From assembly GCA_020073305.1 (NCBI GenBank), contig JAIQFK010000005.1:248001-312000 (forward strand): a DNA stretch of 64,000 nucleotides, read 5' to 3'. Origin of the DNA: Terriglobia bacterium. Lineage in GTDB: Bacteria > Acidobacteriota > Terriglobia > Bryobacterales > Bryobacteraceae. The notes under the pieces were generated by a model. The model saw nothing but the letters and a program-made list of their open reading frames with translations. It was not told where the DNA came from and did no database searches. Each line of letters starts with the position of its first letter. The first letter of the stretch is position 1. Shown here one piece after another: positions 1 to 9,000 of the stretch. Made by a program: the position numbers and the translations under genes.

Positions 1-1244
1 ATCATGATGGGCGCCTTCACCAGCCGGATCAACCGCTCATAGAAGAGCGGGATGTCGTTCAATTCGTCGCGATCGGTGGATTGCAGGCACACGTCGATAA
101 TGTGCGCGCCGTTTTTCACCTGCTGGCGGGCGATCTCCGCCGCCTGCTCCCACTTCTCTTCGGCAATCAGCTTCTTGAATGCCCGCGAGCCGATCACGTT
201 GGTGCGCTCGCCCACAATCAACGGGCGGTTGCTGTCTTCGGCCTCCACCAGTTCGATACCCGAATACCAGGCGCGATGCGCGGCGGCTTGCGGTACGCGC
301 GGCTTCTTTCCCTCGGCCATCTGGGCGATGGCCTTTATGTGGGCCGCCGTTGTGCCGCAGCAACCGCCCACCAGATTCAGCCAGCCGTGGTTAGCGAAGC
401 GCTCGAGCTGTTCGGCGAGCGTTTGCGGCGTCTCCAGGTAATTGCCCTCCTCGTTAGGCAGCCCTGCGTTCGGATAGCAGGAAATGCGCGTCGTAGCCAG
501 CTCACTGAGCGTGCGGATGTGATCCGTCATGAACTCAGGACCCGTCGCGCAATTGAGTCCGACCGAGAGAAGGTCGACGTGCGAAATCGAACTCAGAAAG
601 GCGTCGGCGGACTGGCCGGCGAGCATCGTGCCCATCGGCTCGATGGTTCCGGAGACCATGACCGGAATCTTGCGGTTCAGCTCGCGCATCAGGCGCTGGA
701 TCCCGAGCAGCCCGGCTTTCACGTTGCGCGTGTCCTGGCAGGTTTCGAGCACCAGAACATCGGCGCCCCCGTCAACCAGCGCCCTGGCCTGCGCGTAATA
801 GCCTTCTTCCAACTGGCGGAAAGTGATGCCGCCGGTGACGGTGATGGCCTTGGTGGTGGGGCCCATGGAGCCAAGAACCCACCGCGGCCTCGCGGAGGTT
901 GAGATTTCGTCAGCAGCCTGGCGCGCCAGTTTCGCCGCCGTGTAATTCAGCTCGTAAGCGTGGTCCTGCAGGTGATATTCGGCGAGCACCACGCCGGCCC
1001 CGCCAAAAGTGTCGGTTTCAATAAGGTCTGCGCCGGATTTCAGGTACTCGCGATGAATATCCAGCACGACATCCGGGCGCGTCTTGACCAGATTTTCGTT
1101 GCACCCCTCAAGCGCAGGTCCGCCGAAATCCGCGGCGGTGAGATTGCGTTGCTGCAGCATGGTGCCCATGGCGCCATCGAGCACCAGGATGCGAGTAGCG
1201 AGGGCGTCTTCGAGAGCGGCGAGCCGGTCCCCGGGGTTCGTCAT
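1..1244 (-). CDS. metH: Methionine synthase, cobalamin-dependent type (N-terminal part, runs off window)
   Basis: Transfers a methyl group to homocysteine to make methionine. Reading on the minus strand from the ATG at 1242-1244, the protein opens with MTNPGDRLAALEDAL and the homocysteine S-methyltransferase signature LVLDGAMGTMLQ. The zinc-ligand segment VGGCCGTT lies about 310 residues in, and after it the pterin-binding domain begins with VGERTNVIGS and IIDVCLQSTDRDE. About 414 codons are visible without a stop, so the C-terminal pterin and any cobalamin domains lie left of the window. No Shine-Dalgarno sequence is obvious before the ATG. The family assignment is firm; full domain content is unknown because of the edge. 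Confidence 0.93.
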   Translation of the reverse strand, partial: MTNPGDRLAALEDALATRILVLDGAMGTMLQQRNLTAADFGGPALEGCNENLVKTRPDVVLDIHREYLKSGADLIETDTFGGAGVVLAEYHLQDHAYELNYTAAKLARQAADEISTSARPRWVLGSMGPTTKAITVTGGITFRQLEEGYYAQARALVDGGADVLVLETCQDTRNVKAGLLGIQRLMRELNRKIPVMVSGTIEPMGTMLAGQSADAFLSSISHVDLLSVGLNCATGPEFMTDHIRTLSELATTRISCYPNAGLPNEEGNYLETPQTLAEQLERFANHGWLNLVGGCCGTTAAHIKAIAQMAEGKKPRVPQAAAHRAWYSGIELVEAEDSNRPLIVGERTNVIGSRAFKKLIAEEKWEQAAEIARQQVKNGAHIIDVCLQSTDRDELNDIPLFYERLIRLVKAPIM

Positions 1245-1330
1245 AGCGAGTGGTAAATCTTTCTATTTTAGCAGGTTGTGGAGTTTTGGCCACGCCGTTT
1301 ACCGTTACCTGAATCATAAACTCGAGATGC

Positions 1331-1633
1331 GTGTGTCTCGACGAGATGCATATGACGAACAAGCGCGCAAAGGATGCGATTGGACGTATACTGCCTCATG
1401 GCCGGGACGGCAAATTGGAAATCCCGGTTTATCACGGAACGCGTTATGCCCTGGCCCTTGGCGCCCGCGCCGTTGGAATCGGACGGCCTTACCTCTGGGG
1501 CCTGGGCGCATTCGGACAACCGGGCGTCGAGCGCGTCCTTGACATTCTTCGCCACGAGTTGGAACTCGTCATGGCGCAATGCGGCGCACGTTCGCTCGGC
1601 GAGATCCAACCCGCCCACGTGCTTCGCGCGTGA
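1331..1633 (+). pseudogene. Remnant of an FMN-dependent alpha-hydroxy-acid dehydrogenase (C-terminal fragment)
   Basis: The 475-base gap between metH and the next gene holds an open frame whose last ~65 residues match the C-terminus of FMN-dependent lactate/glycolate oxidase-type enzymes: ALALGARAVGIGRPYLWGL, then GVERVLDILRHELELVMAQCG and a C-terminal SLGEIQPAHV. Family members are about 350-390 residues; only the FMN phosphate-binding end survives here, and an in-frame TGA lies at 1310-1312. The expected segment before it (glycine-rich, then RRGTD) is reduced to a worn IPVYHGTRYALALG. I infer a decaying gene. A short functional peptide cannot be excluded but is unlikely. Confidence 0.7.
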
Positions 1634-1719
1634 GGGAACGGTCCTGTTGGACCAGCCCCAGAGTCCCGGAAATGGCGCCATCCGGATAGGTCGCGAAATT
1701 CGCGGGATTGTTTCTACGG

Positions 1720-2616
1720 TTAAGCCATGGCGGAAAGTGTAACGTTTTCTTCGACTACCAGCCGGTTGCGGCCGTCGAGTTTAGCTTTAGAAAGGGCGCG
1801 TTCGGCGGCGGCGACCAAGTCTTCGGGCGACGGGTCAACCAACGGTCTGGCCGTGGCAGCGCCAAGGCTGATGGTGATCTGCTGCCAACCGGGCGAGCCG
1901 GCGTGAGGAATGGCCAGTTCCAGCACTCGTGTACGCAAACGTTCGGCGACAACGCCGGCTCCAGGCTGATCGGTTGCCGGAAGCAGGACGACAAACTCGC
2001 CTCCCGCGCGGCAGGCCACCAGGTCGTCTGGCCGGAAGACGGCTGCAAGCAGCGCAGCCCCAATGCGACGTAAGCACTCGTCTCCTGCAGAGCGGCCCCA
2101 GTGGCGGTTGTAGGCGGCGAGGTGGTCTACATTGACGACCAGCAGCGAAACCGGCAGTCCAGAGCGGCGCTCCCGGCGCCAGGCACGGTCGAGGCACTCA
2201 GAAAACGATTGTTCCCCCGCCAGTTGGAGAGACTGTGAGGCTTCGCTGGATTCGGTTTCTTCGTGGCGGCGCCGGTTGGCGGCGGAGCGCAGCCGCGCGC
2301 AGAACTCCAGAGGATTGATAGGCTTCGAGATGCAGTCGGTGGCTCCAGCACTGAGCGCGGCTTCCAGATGCTCCGCGGACTCCTCGTCAAACAAGACAAT
2401 CAGCGGAACCCGGGGATTTAGAGCGCGAACCCTGCGGCAGGCCCGGAGACCAGGATCTTCACCTAAGTCCAGAATGACCGCCGACGCCCCCGCTAGCTCG
2501 CCGATCAGTTCTTCGATCGACCCGGCGGCGTACACGGGCCCGAGATCTTGCGATTTGAGCGACACGTAGACACAGTCGCGAACTGCGCCGCTGGCATCCA
2601 GCAGCAGAACAGACAT
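1720..2616 (-). CDS. Response-regulator receiver fused to a degenerate GGDEF domain
   Basis: 298 residues. The N-terminal receiver domain (about 1-110) has D50 in VILDLGED as the likely phosphoacceptor and K98 in SKPINP; the usual acidic pair at the start is reduced to a single D in LLLD. The C-terminal half (about 140-290) follows the diguanylate cyclase fold, but the signature reads AGGEF (204-208) instead of GGDEF or GGEEF, so the third, metal-binding acidic residue is glycine. The FxxxND segment is also altered. It is therefore probably not an active c-di-GMP synthase and may act as a sensor or protein-interaction output. A GGAG ribosome-binding site lies 7 bases before the ATG at 2616. 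Confidence 0.85.
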   Translation of the reverse strand: MSVLLLDASGAVRDCVYVSLKSQDLGPVYAAGSIEELIGELAGASAVILDLGEDPGLRACRRVRALNPRVPLIVLFDEESAEHLEAALSAGATDCISKPINPLEFCARLRSAANRRRHEETESSEASQSLQLAGEQSFSECLDRAWRRERRSGLPVSLLVVNVDHLAAYNRHWGRSAGDECLRRIGAALLAAVFRPDDLVACRAGGEFVVLLPATDQPGAGVVAERLRTRVLELAIPHAGSPGWQQITISLGAATARPLVDPSPEDLVAAAERALSKAKLDGRNRLVVEENVTLSAMA

Positions 2617-2795
2617 GCAGGCTCCGAATATTTCTATCGGCGGGAGTGTGGCTGCGCTTTAGAGGGTGGCGGAACATAATGTTCCGTTCTTTCCGGGGAC
2701 AGATTCTCGCTAAAGGGCAAATGCACGGCGCACCGGACAACTCACATGCTAACGACAGCGAAGTCGAATGACTCTTGGGGTCCGCAGGGTTTTGG

Positions 2796-2801
2796 TATAG
2801 T
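2796..2801 (+). promoter_or_regulatory. Candidate -10 box (TATAGT) for the gene at 2832
   Basis: TATAGT at 2796-2801 with TTGGGG at 2775-2780 upstream, a 15-base spacer. It sits inside the region that would be coding if the protein started at the TTG at 2775, which favours the ATG at 2832 as the true start. Inference from sequence only. Confidence 0.4.
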
Positions 2802-2831
2802 GTTGCGGGCGATAGGGGCGCCTTCAAAAAC

Positions 2832-3227
2832 ATGTTGGGTGAGCAAATTGGAGAAGAGTCCGGAAAAGTGACGGGTTTCCGAGTGGTCGATGCTGCCGGA
2901 CCCAAAGTGGAAGTTTCGATTCACACCAAAGGCAAGATCTTGGGAAACGACTACCAAGGCCGCGCGACGTACACGTCCGAGATGCAGCCGGGCGGGTTTC
3001 TCTTCGGAGAAGGCCAGGGCATCTACATGGCCGGGGATGGCGTGGCGGTGTGGAAAGGCCAAGGAACGGGAAGACTCATTCCGGGCGGCGGCGTCAGCTA
3101 TCGCGGAACGGTTCATTTCGTAAGCGCCAATGGAAAACTGGCGAAGCTGGCCGGCATGGTAGGCGCGTTCGAGCACAACAGTGACGCCAACGACAACGTG
3201 GCGTCGAAGATGTGGGAATGGAAGTGA
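2832..3227 (+). CDS. Conserved hypothetical protein, 131 aa
   Basis: Starts MLGEQIGEESGKVTGFRVVD. It is a small soluble protein with no signal peptide or membrane segment, rich in glycine and beta-strand-like stretches (YQGRATYTSEMQPGG, GEGQGIYMAGDG, WKGQGTGR), and ends in KMWEWK. I recall this sequence type as a widespread conserved hypothetical in acidobacteria and actinobacteria, without a known role. The ATG at 2832 is preferred over the TTG at 2775 because a TATAGT promoter-like box lies between them; AGGGG at 2814-2818 may be the ribosome-binding site, though rather far upstream. It stands alone between two regulators on the opposite strand. Confidence 0.75.
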   Translation: MLGEQIGEESGKVTGFRVVDAAGPKVEVSIHTKGKILGNDYQGRATYTSEMQPGGFLFGEGQGIYMAGDGVAVWKGQGTGRLIPGGGVSYRGTVHFVSANGKLAKLAGMVGAFEHNSDANDNVASKMWEWK

Positions 3228-3261
3228 GCTTCGCCCTAGCGCCGGAGCTCAAACCGTTGCG

Positions 3262-3687
3262 CTAATCGGCGTGGGCCGGCACGGGCGCGGGTGACGCCAG
3301 CACTTCTCGAACTTTCTCGGTGAGCTGGTCGGGGGTAAACGGCTTCTTGAGCAGCGCAAAGCCCTTATCGACAACGAACCGTCGAACCACGTTGGTGCGA
3401 TCGTAGCCGGACATGAACATCACCCGCAAGCCGGGTTGCAGTTCGGCGATGCGGTCGGCGACCATGGGCCCGCTCAGGCCCGGAGACACCACGTCAAGCA
3501 GCAGGAGGTCGACCGGTTGTTTGTGTTTCTGGAACGCTTTGATGGCGTTCTCACCGGTATCGGCGGTGAGGACCGTGTAGCCGTGGCTGGTCAATACGGT
3601 GAGGACAAGCGCGCGAACGCCCGGTTCGTCGTCGAGAACCAGAACGGTGGCACCCGCTGGTGGTTGAGTAGCTGGACTGGTGGACAT
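3262..3687 (-). CDS. Single-domain response regulator (CheY-like)
   Basis: 141 residues, essentially one receiver domain with no output domain. The acidic triad DDE is at 19-21, the phosphoacceptor D65 in LLLLDVVSPG, the conserved hydroxyl S93 in MSGYD, and the lysine in LLKKPF (114/115). The start at 3687 is chosen because GGGGAGAG stands just before it; an extended start at 3720 is possible but lacks this. Such stand-alone receivers pass phosphate or act as connectors for a histidine kinase; no partner kinase is adjacent. It is divergent from the aldo/keto reductase gene that follows. Confidence 0.9.
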   Translation of the reverse strand: MSTSPATQPPAGATVLVLDDEPGVRALVLTVLTSHGYTVLTADTGENAIKAFQKHKQPVDLLLLDVVSPGLSGPMVADRIAELQPGLRVMFMSGYDRTNVVRRFVVDKGFALLKKPFTPDQLTEKVREVLASPAPVPAHAD

Positions 3688-3773
3688 TCTCTCCCCGGCT
3701 CTTAGGTTTATCGTAGCCAAGCCTGCGCCCGGCGCGATGGGCGCAGGCCCTGTAAATGTGATGAATCGTACGA

Positions 3774-3802
3774 CTGGAACCAGGAAGCTGCTCGGTTACA
3801 AT
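3774..3802 (+). promoter_or_regulatory. Promoter for the aldo/keto reductase gene, leaderless type
   Basis: CTGGAA (3774-3779), a 17-base spacer, then TACAAT (3797-3802). The -10 box ends only 6 bases before the GTG at 3809, so transcription would start at or next to the start codon. Confidence 0.5.
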
Positions 3803-3808
3803 CGTACG

Positions 3809-4843
3809 GTGTCCCCAGGGTTTGCCACACCAGAAGGAGCCGCCCGCCTGGTAGCGCGATTCGCCGCGTTCCGCGATCGTGGATTCTATCGCAAGGTTGA
3901 TCAGCTCGATGTTTCGAGCGTGGGACTGGGAACTTACCTGGGTAACGCGGACGACCGGACGGATTCCGCGTATTGCGACGCGGTAATCGCGGCGGTGCGC
4001 GGTGGCATCAATTTCCTGGACACGGCGATCAACTATCGTCACCAACGCTCGGAGCGGTCGATCGGCGCCGCACTGGCCGAGCTTTTTCGGACCGGCGACG
4101 CGCGCCGTGACGAAGTGGCGGTAGCCACCAAGGCGGGATTTCTGACTCCGGGGGCGGTTCCGGCTTTCCTGAAAGCCGGGGACGTGGCGGGTGACATGCA
4201 CTCGATGGAGGCCGATTTCCTGGCCGACCAGATCGAACGCAGCCGGGCCAACCTGGGGCTCGAGACCATCGACATCTTCTACCTGCACAATCCCGAAACG
4301 CAGTTGGGCTTCGTCAGCCGGGAAGAGTTCGACCACCGGATCCGGCTGGCCTTTCTGAAGCTGGAACAAATGGCGGCGGATGGAAAGATCCGCCACTACG
4401 GCACGGCCACCTGGGATGGTTACCGCAAGCCGGCGGGCGCGCGTGAGGCTCTGAACCTGGCGCGGCTGCTCGAACTCGCCGTCGAAGCCGGGGGCAGCGC
4501 GCATCATTTCCGCTTCATCCAGCTGCCGTTCAACCTGGCGATGCCCGAAGCCTTCACGAATGGGGTTCTCGAACTGGCTGCGAAATCGGGGATCACGGCC
4601 GTGGCCAGCGCTTCCCTGCTCCAGGCGCGTCTTGCCCGCGATTTGCCGCAAGCGCTAGCGGAAAAACTGCCCGGGCTTTCGACAGACGCGCAGCGCGCAA
4701 TTCAGTTCACTCGCTCAGCGCCGGGAATCGCCGTCGCACTGGTCGGGATGAGCAAGGCGGCGCACGTGGCGGAGAACCTTGCCGTGGCCAGCGTGCCTCC
4801 ATTGGCGGCGGACGCATACCTCGACCTGTTCCAGCGCGCGTAG
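3809..4843 (+). CDS. Aldo/keto reductase
   Basis: 344 residues from the GTG at 3809. It is an NAD(P)H-dependent oxidoreductase of the AKR fold; the substrate is unknown. The catalytic tetrad is visible: D71 and Y76 in FLDTAINYRH, K108 in ATKAGF and H160 in FYLHNPE. Later segments include HYGTATWDGYRKP and the coenzyme-binding end region ALVGMSKAAHVAENL. The frame stays open upstream to 3680, but a good promoter (CTGGAA, 17 bases, TACAAT) ends just before the GTG, so the shorter start is favoured; an ATG at 3761 is an alternative. The UvrC-like gene follows 5 bases after the stop, so the two are probably co-transcribed. Confidence 0.88.
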   Translation: MSPGFATPEGAARLVARFAAFRDRGFYRKVDQLDVSSVGLGTYLGNADDRTDSAYCDAVIAAVRGGINFLDTAINYRHQRSERSIGAALAELFRTGDARRDEVAVATKAGFLTPGAVPAFLKAGDVAGDMHSMEADFLADQIERSRANLGLETIDIFYLHNPETQLGFVSREEFDHRIRLAFLKLEQMAADGKIRHYGTATWDGYRKPAGAREALNLARLLELAVEAGGSAHHFRFIQLPFNLAMPEAFTNGVLELAAKSGITAVASASLLQARLARDLPQALAEKLPGLSTDAQRAIQFTRSAPGIAVALVGMSKAAHVAENLAVASVPPLAADAYLDLFQRA

Positions 4844-4848
4844 CTGCC

Positions 4849-5955
4849 ATGCCTGAAATTGCGGTCGAGGAAGCACTGCCGGCGCTGGACGCGGCGCTCG
4901 AACAGGCGCCTAACCGGCCCGCGGTGTTTCTGCTCTGGCCCAAACAAGGCGCGCCGCATCTCGGCAAGACCACGCTTCTGCGCCGCCGCCTGTTGCGCCT
5001 GCTGCGTGAGCGGGAGGCGCCGTCGCGGATGCTGAATCTGCGCCACACACTGGCGCGCGTCGAGTACTGGCTGACGGGCTCGAAGCTGGAATCCTCGGTC
5101 CGGATGTACGAACTGGCGCGCCAGCATTTCCCCGGGAACTACCTGGAGGTGCTGCGGCTGCGCATGCCGCCCTATTTGAAGATCATCCTGACGAACGAAT
5201 TTCCGCGCAGCCAGATCACCACGCACCTGGGGCGCAGGCCGGCGGTTTATTTCGGGCCCTTCCGGACGCGCGCCTCCGCCGAGGAGTTCGAATCCCAGTT
5301 CCTCGACCTGTTTCAGATGCGCCGGTGCCAGGAAGATCTTGTGCCGTCGCCCGCGCATCCGGGCTGCATCTATGGAGAGATGGGCATGTGTCTGCGGCCC
5401 TGCCAGCAGGTGGTGAGCGCGGAAGAGCATCGCCACGAGGTCGACCGCGTGATCGACTTTCTGCGGACCGATGGCCGGTCGCTGGTCGACTCCGCCACCA
5501 ACGCGCGTGACGGCTTCAGCGCAGGTCTTGATTTCGAGCAGGCCGCAAGGCAGCACAAACGCATCGAGAAGATACAGGGGGTGCTCGGCCTTCGCGATGA
5601 ACTGGCGCGCGACATCAGCCTTCTGAATGGCGTGGCGGTCACGGCGTCGGTCGAACCGCAGGCGGTGGAGCTGTGGTTTGTGCTGGAGGGAGCGTGGCTT
5701 CCACCGCGCCGCATCACGTTCGAGGTGGTGGAAGGCAAGCCGGTGTCGCTCGATCAGAAGCTGCGTGAAGCGGTAAGCACGCTGGCGCCCCCGGCGCAGA
5801 GCATGCGGGAGCGCCAGGAATATCTGGCGCTGGTGGCGCGCTGGTATTACTCGAGCTGGCGCGACGGCGAATGGTTCGCCTTCGACAGCCTGGAGAGTCT
5901 GCCTTACCGCAAGCTGGTGCACGCCATCTCGCGGGTGGCGCAGAAGACGGAATAG
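4849..5955 (+). CDS. UvrC-like protein with degenerate GIY-YIG domain, lacking the second nuclease domain
   Basis: 368 residues against about 600 for UvrC. The N-terminus follows the GIY-YIG fold, but the two signature motifs read AVF (25-27) and HLG (37-39), so both usual tyrosines are replaced; the helix arginines (LLRRRLL) and the metal-binding glutamate (E88 in RMYELA) remain. The UvrC cysteine cluster is present (C160, C173, C181, C185, in RRCQEDL and GCIYGEMGMCLRPC), followed by a UVR-like helix pair around 225-250 (LDFEQAARQHKRIEKIQ). The RNase H-like nuclease and helix-hairpin-helix domains of UvrC are absent. A DNA-repair or Cho-like nuclease role is possible, but the altered active site makes catalysis doubtful. 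It follows the aldo/keto reductase by 5 bases. Confidence 0.82.
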   Translation: MPEIAVEEALPALDAALEQAPNRPAVFLLWPKQGAPHLGKTTLLRRRLLRLLREREAPSRMLNLRHTLARVEYWLTGSKLESSVRMYELARQHFPGNYLEVLRLRMPPYLKIILTNEFPRSQITTHLGRRPAVYFGPFRTRASAEEFESQFLDLFQMRRCQEDLVPSPAHPGCIYGEMGMCLRPCQQVVSAEEHRHEVDRVIDFLRTDGRSLVDSATNARDGFSAGLDFEQAARQHKRIEKIQGVLGLRDELARDISLLNGVAVTASVEPQAVELWFVLEGAWLPPRRITFEVVEGKPVSLDQKLREAVSTLAPPAQSMRERQEYLALVARWYYSSWRDGEWFAFDSLESLPYRKLVHAISRVAQKTE

Positions 5956-6009
5956 CGGTTTACTCAGCCCGGCGTCCGCTCCCTTTGGCCGCGAATCGTG
6001 CGCGCAATC

Positions 6010-9000
6010 TTAGAATGACAGCTTCAGCGCAAGCTGGAGAATGCGCGGAGCGGCGGCGCTGAAGATCTGCCCGAACGTCTGGTCGGCCTGATACCGGTCC
6101 AGTCCGGTATTCCCGTTAAACGTGTAGAGCTCGAAGTTCACGTTGTTGAAGACGTTGAACGCCTCGGCGCGAAACTGGACACCAAAACGCTCGGTGATCT
6201 TAGTGTTCTTCACGAGGGCCATATTGTTGTTGAACAGACGCGGGCCACGGAGAGCGTTCTTGCCCAAGTTTCCAAAGGTTCCGATGGCGTTGGGCTGAAA
6301 CAGCGAAGTATTGATCCACTGTTGCTGCATCTGCGCGTGGGACCGGCCCGAACCAAGCTGTGCCTGGTGAATGCTGGTACCGGTGAAATCGGCGCGGTCC
6401 TCGAATTCTCCCGTGAGCGAATTATCCTGACCGCTATAAATAGTGAATGGCGATCCTCCCTGCCACGTGACAATGCTGCTGAGCTGCCATCCATTAACCA
6501 GTTTGTCCCCAACCCCACTGACGGCAACGTGCGGTACTTGATAGGTGCCGGAAAACTTGAATACATGGCGGATGTCATCATCCGACGGACCGTAGTCGAA
6601 GTGCCGGTTGAAAGGGTTGGTGGGGCCGAAATAGGAACCGATGGGAGCAAAGTCGTTCATATCTCGAGACCAAGTGTAATTTGCCAGCAGGGAAAGGCCG
6701 TAGCTCAAGTGCTTTTCCACGGTGAGCTGCAGACCGTTGTAGTGGGAGTTGATGGCGGAGTCGACCACGCTCACGTTACTGTAGCCCTGATGCAAGCGCC
6801 GTGATTGCTCGTTGTCCGGCGTCGATATCGGCGTGCCGTCGGGGTTGTTGCCGGGAATGTAAATCGCAGGGTTGGCCTGGAACAATCCGGACTCCTGGTC
6901 GGCCGTGCCGTATAGATGGGTACCTTTGTTTCCGACATAGGCAGCACGCACCAGCCAGTTCGCGCCGAGTTGGCGCTCCAGCGTCAGATTCCACAGGGCG
7001 ATCACCGGCAGCCGGAAATCCTGGGCGAAGATCTGAGTAAAGAAAAAAGGCCCTTGAGGGAATGTAGTGCTGGAGGGGTAGCTCTTGCTGATCGCGCCGA
7101 ACGACCCCGGGAACGGGTCGGTCACTCCCGCGCTGCCATACGGGTCTTTAAAATTCACGTCGGTCAAGAAGATGATGGGGGCAAACGGCGGAATCCCCAC
7201 CACATCCTGGAAGGCGACGGTATTGGGGATGGCGTAATACATGCCGGCGCCGCCGCGGATACTGGTCTTACCGTCGTCGGTGATCCGGTAGGCGAACCCG
7301 AGGCGCGGGGCAAAGTTCCAGGGCCTATTGACCATGGAGGCCGATGGACAGCCGGGATCGTGATTGCTGCCGCCAAAGAGCAGGCCCACGGGCGCGTTGG
7401 GGAATCGTTGCGATTGCTGACCGGGCTGGAAGCATCCGACGCGCCCATCACTGTCCTTGTAGGGAAACCAGGGGTCCCAGCGCAGCCCCAGATTGAGGGT
7501 GAGGCGCGAATTCACCCGCCAGTTATCCTGCACGAAGGCGCTCCATTTGATGCCTGTAAAATTGAGATAGAGTCCTCCGGCCTGTGTGAACTGGGACACC
7601 TGGCCTAGCATGAAATCGGCCATATTGTTTCCCGAAAGGTTGTTCGTAAAGTTGAACACGCCGTTCTGCTCAAAGGTATTGGCCATGGGCGCCCGGATGC
7701 GCAGGGCTTCTCCGCCAAAATGAAGTTCGTGGGAGCCTTTGATGTAAGTGACGTCCTCGCGGTACGTCTGGTCGCCACGGTTAAACGCTCCGTAGTGATT
7801 GCTGCCGATACTGAATCCGCCGCCCACGCCAACACTCAACTCGCAAGGCTTCGTGCCGACGACGTTTATGCCCGCATCCGCAGGACAGAAGGGTGCGCCG
7901 GACAACGAACCGCCATTCTGCTGGTTCCAGCCGAACCAGGTGTTGAACAACAGGTGGGGGGTGGCGTTGTAGGTGTGCGTCACCGCGATGTTCTGCACAC
8001 GCACTTGGTTGCCACTTCCGTCAACCTGTAGCAGATTTGCCTTGGCGTTGAAGGGTTGTTGGTTGAAATTCGTGAAGAAGTAGCGGACGGAGAGTTGATG
8101 CTTGCCCTGAACGTAATCCCCCTTGAGCATGAACTGATCATCCGCCCAGTGCTGGCTAGGGCCAAGATAATTGATCTCCTGGCCCGGTCCGTTGGGAAGC
8201 GGAATCGATTGCAGGAAATATTGAGACACCGAACTGAGACGGTTGGCGGGGATTTGGTTGCCGGCGAACGGGGCGTTGTTGTTCAGGGGGTCGGTAAGTT
8301 GCACCCCGGACAAATCTGAAAAGTTGCCCGTGCGTTCCTGCGCGGTGGGTACAAATTCAATGTTCCCCTGCGGCGCGTTTGCGTAACGCGTGCCCTGGTA
8401 AGTCCCAAAGTAGAACAGGCGGTCCTTCAAAATGGGGCCGCCCACGCTGCCGCCGAACTGGTTGCGCTTGATCTGGTCCTGGGCCGGCGCGAAGAAATTG
8501 CGCGCGTTCATATCGCCGTTGCGCAGGAACTCAAAAACGTCGCCGTGGATCTGGTTCGTGCCGGACTTGCTTACCACGTTGACCACACCGCCCACGGCGT
8601 TCCCGTACTCGGAACTCATGTTGGTTCCCTGGACGCTGAATTCCTGGATGGCGTCCGGGTTGGGGAAGGGCAGGTTCGTATTGACGTAAGTGTCGTTGTA
8701 CGCCACGCCGTCCATCTGGTAATTAATGCTTTCGGAGAATGTCCCGCTGGCTTTGGCGTACTGCTCTCCCGGATAGGTTCCTCCTTCGCAGTTGGATCCG
8801 CAATAGTGCGATGTGGCGTCGGTCATCCCCGCAGAGAGGAACACGAGCTGTTGTACCTGGCGGCCGTCGAGCGGCAAATCGACAATCTGGCGCTGATTCA
8901 CCACCTGGCTGATGGAGGCCGACTGCGTGGTCACTAGCGAGGCATCGCCACTGACCGTGACTTGCTGTGAGACGGCGCCGACGCTCATTACGACCTTCTG

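Noticed and set aside
81-902. 273-codon frame on the plus strand
   Set aside because: It lies opposite metH, has arginine/glycine-rich composition of a shadow frame and no domain.
1387-1400. TATACT box 5 bases before an ATG
   Set aside because: The downstream frame does not resemble a protein; it lies inside the decayed dehydrogenase remnant, so this is probably chance.
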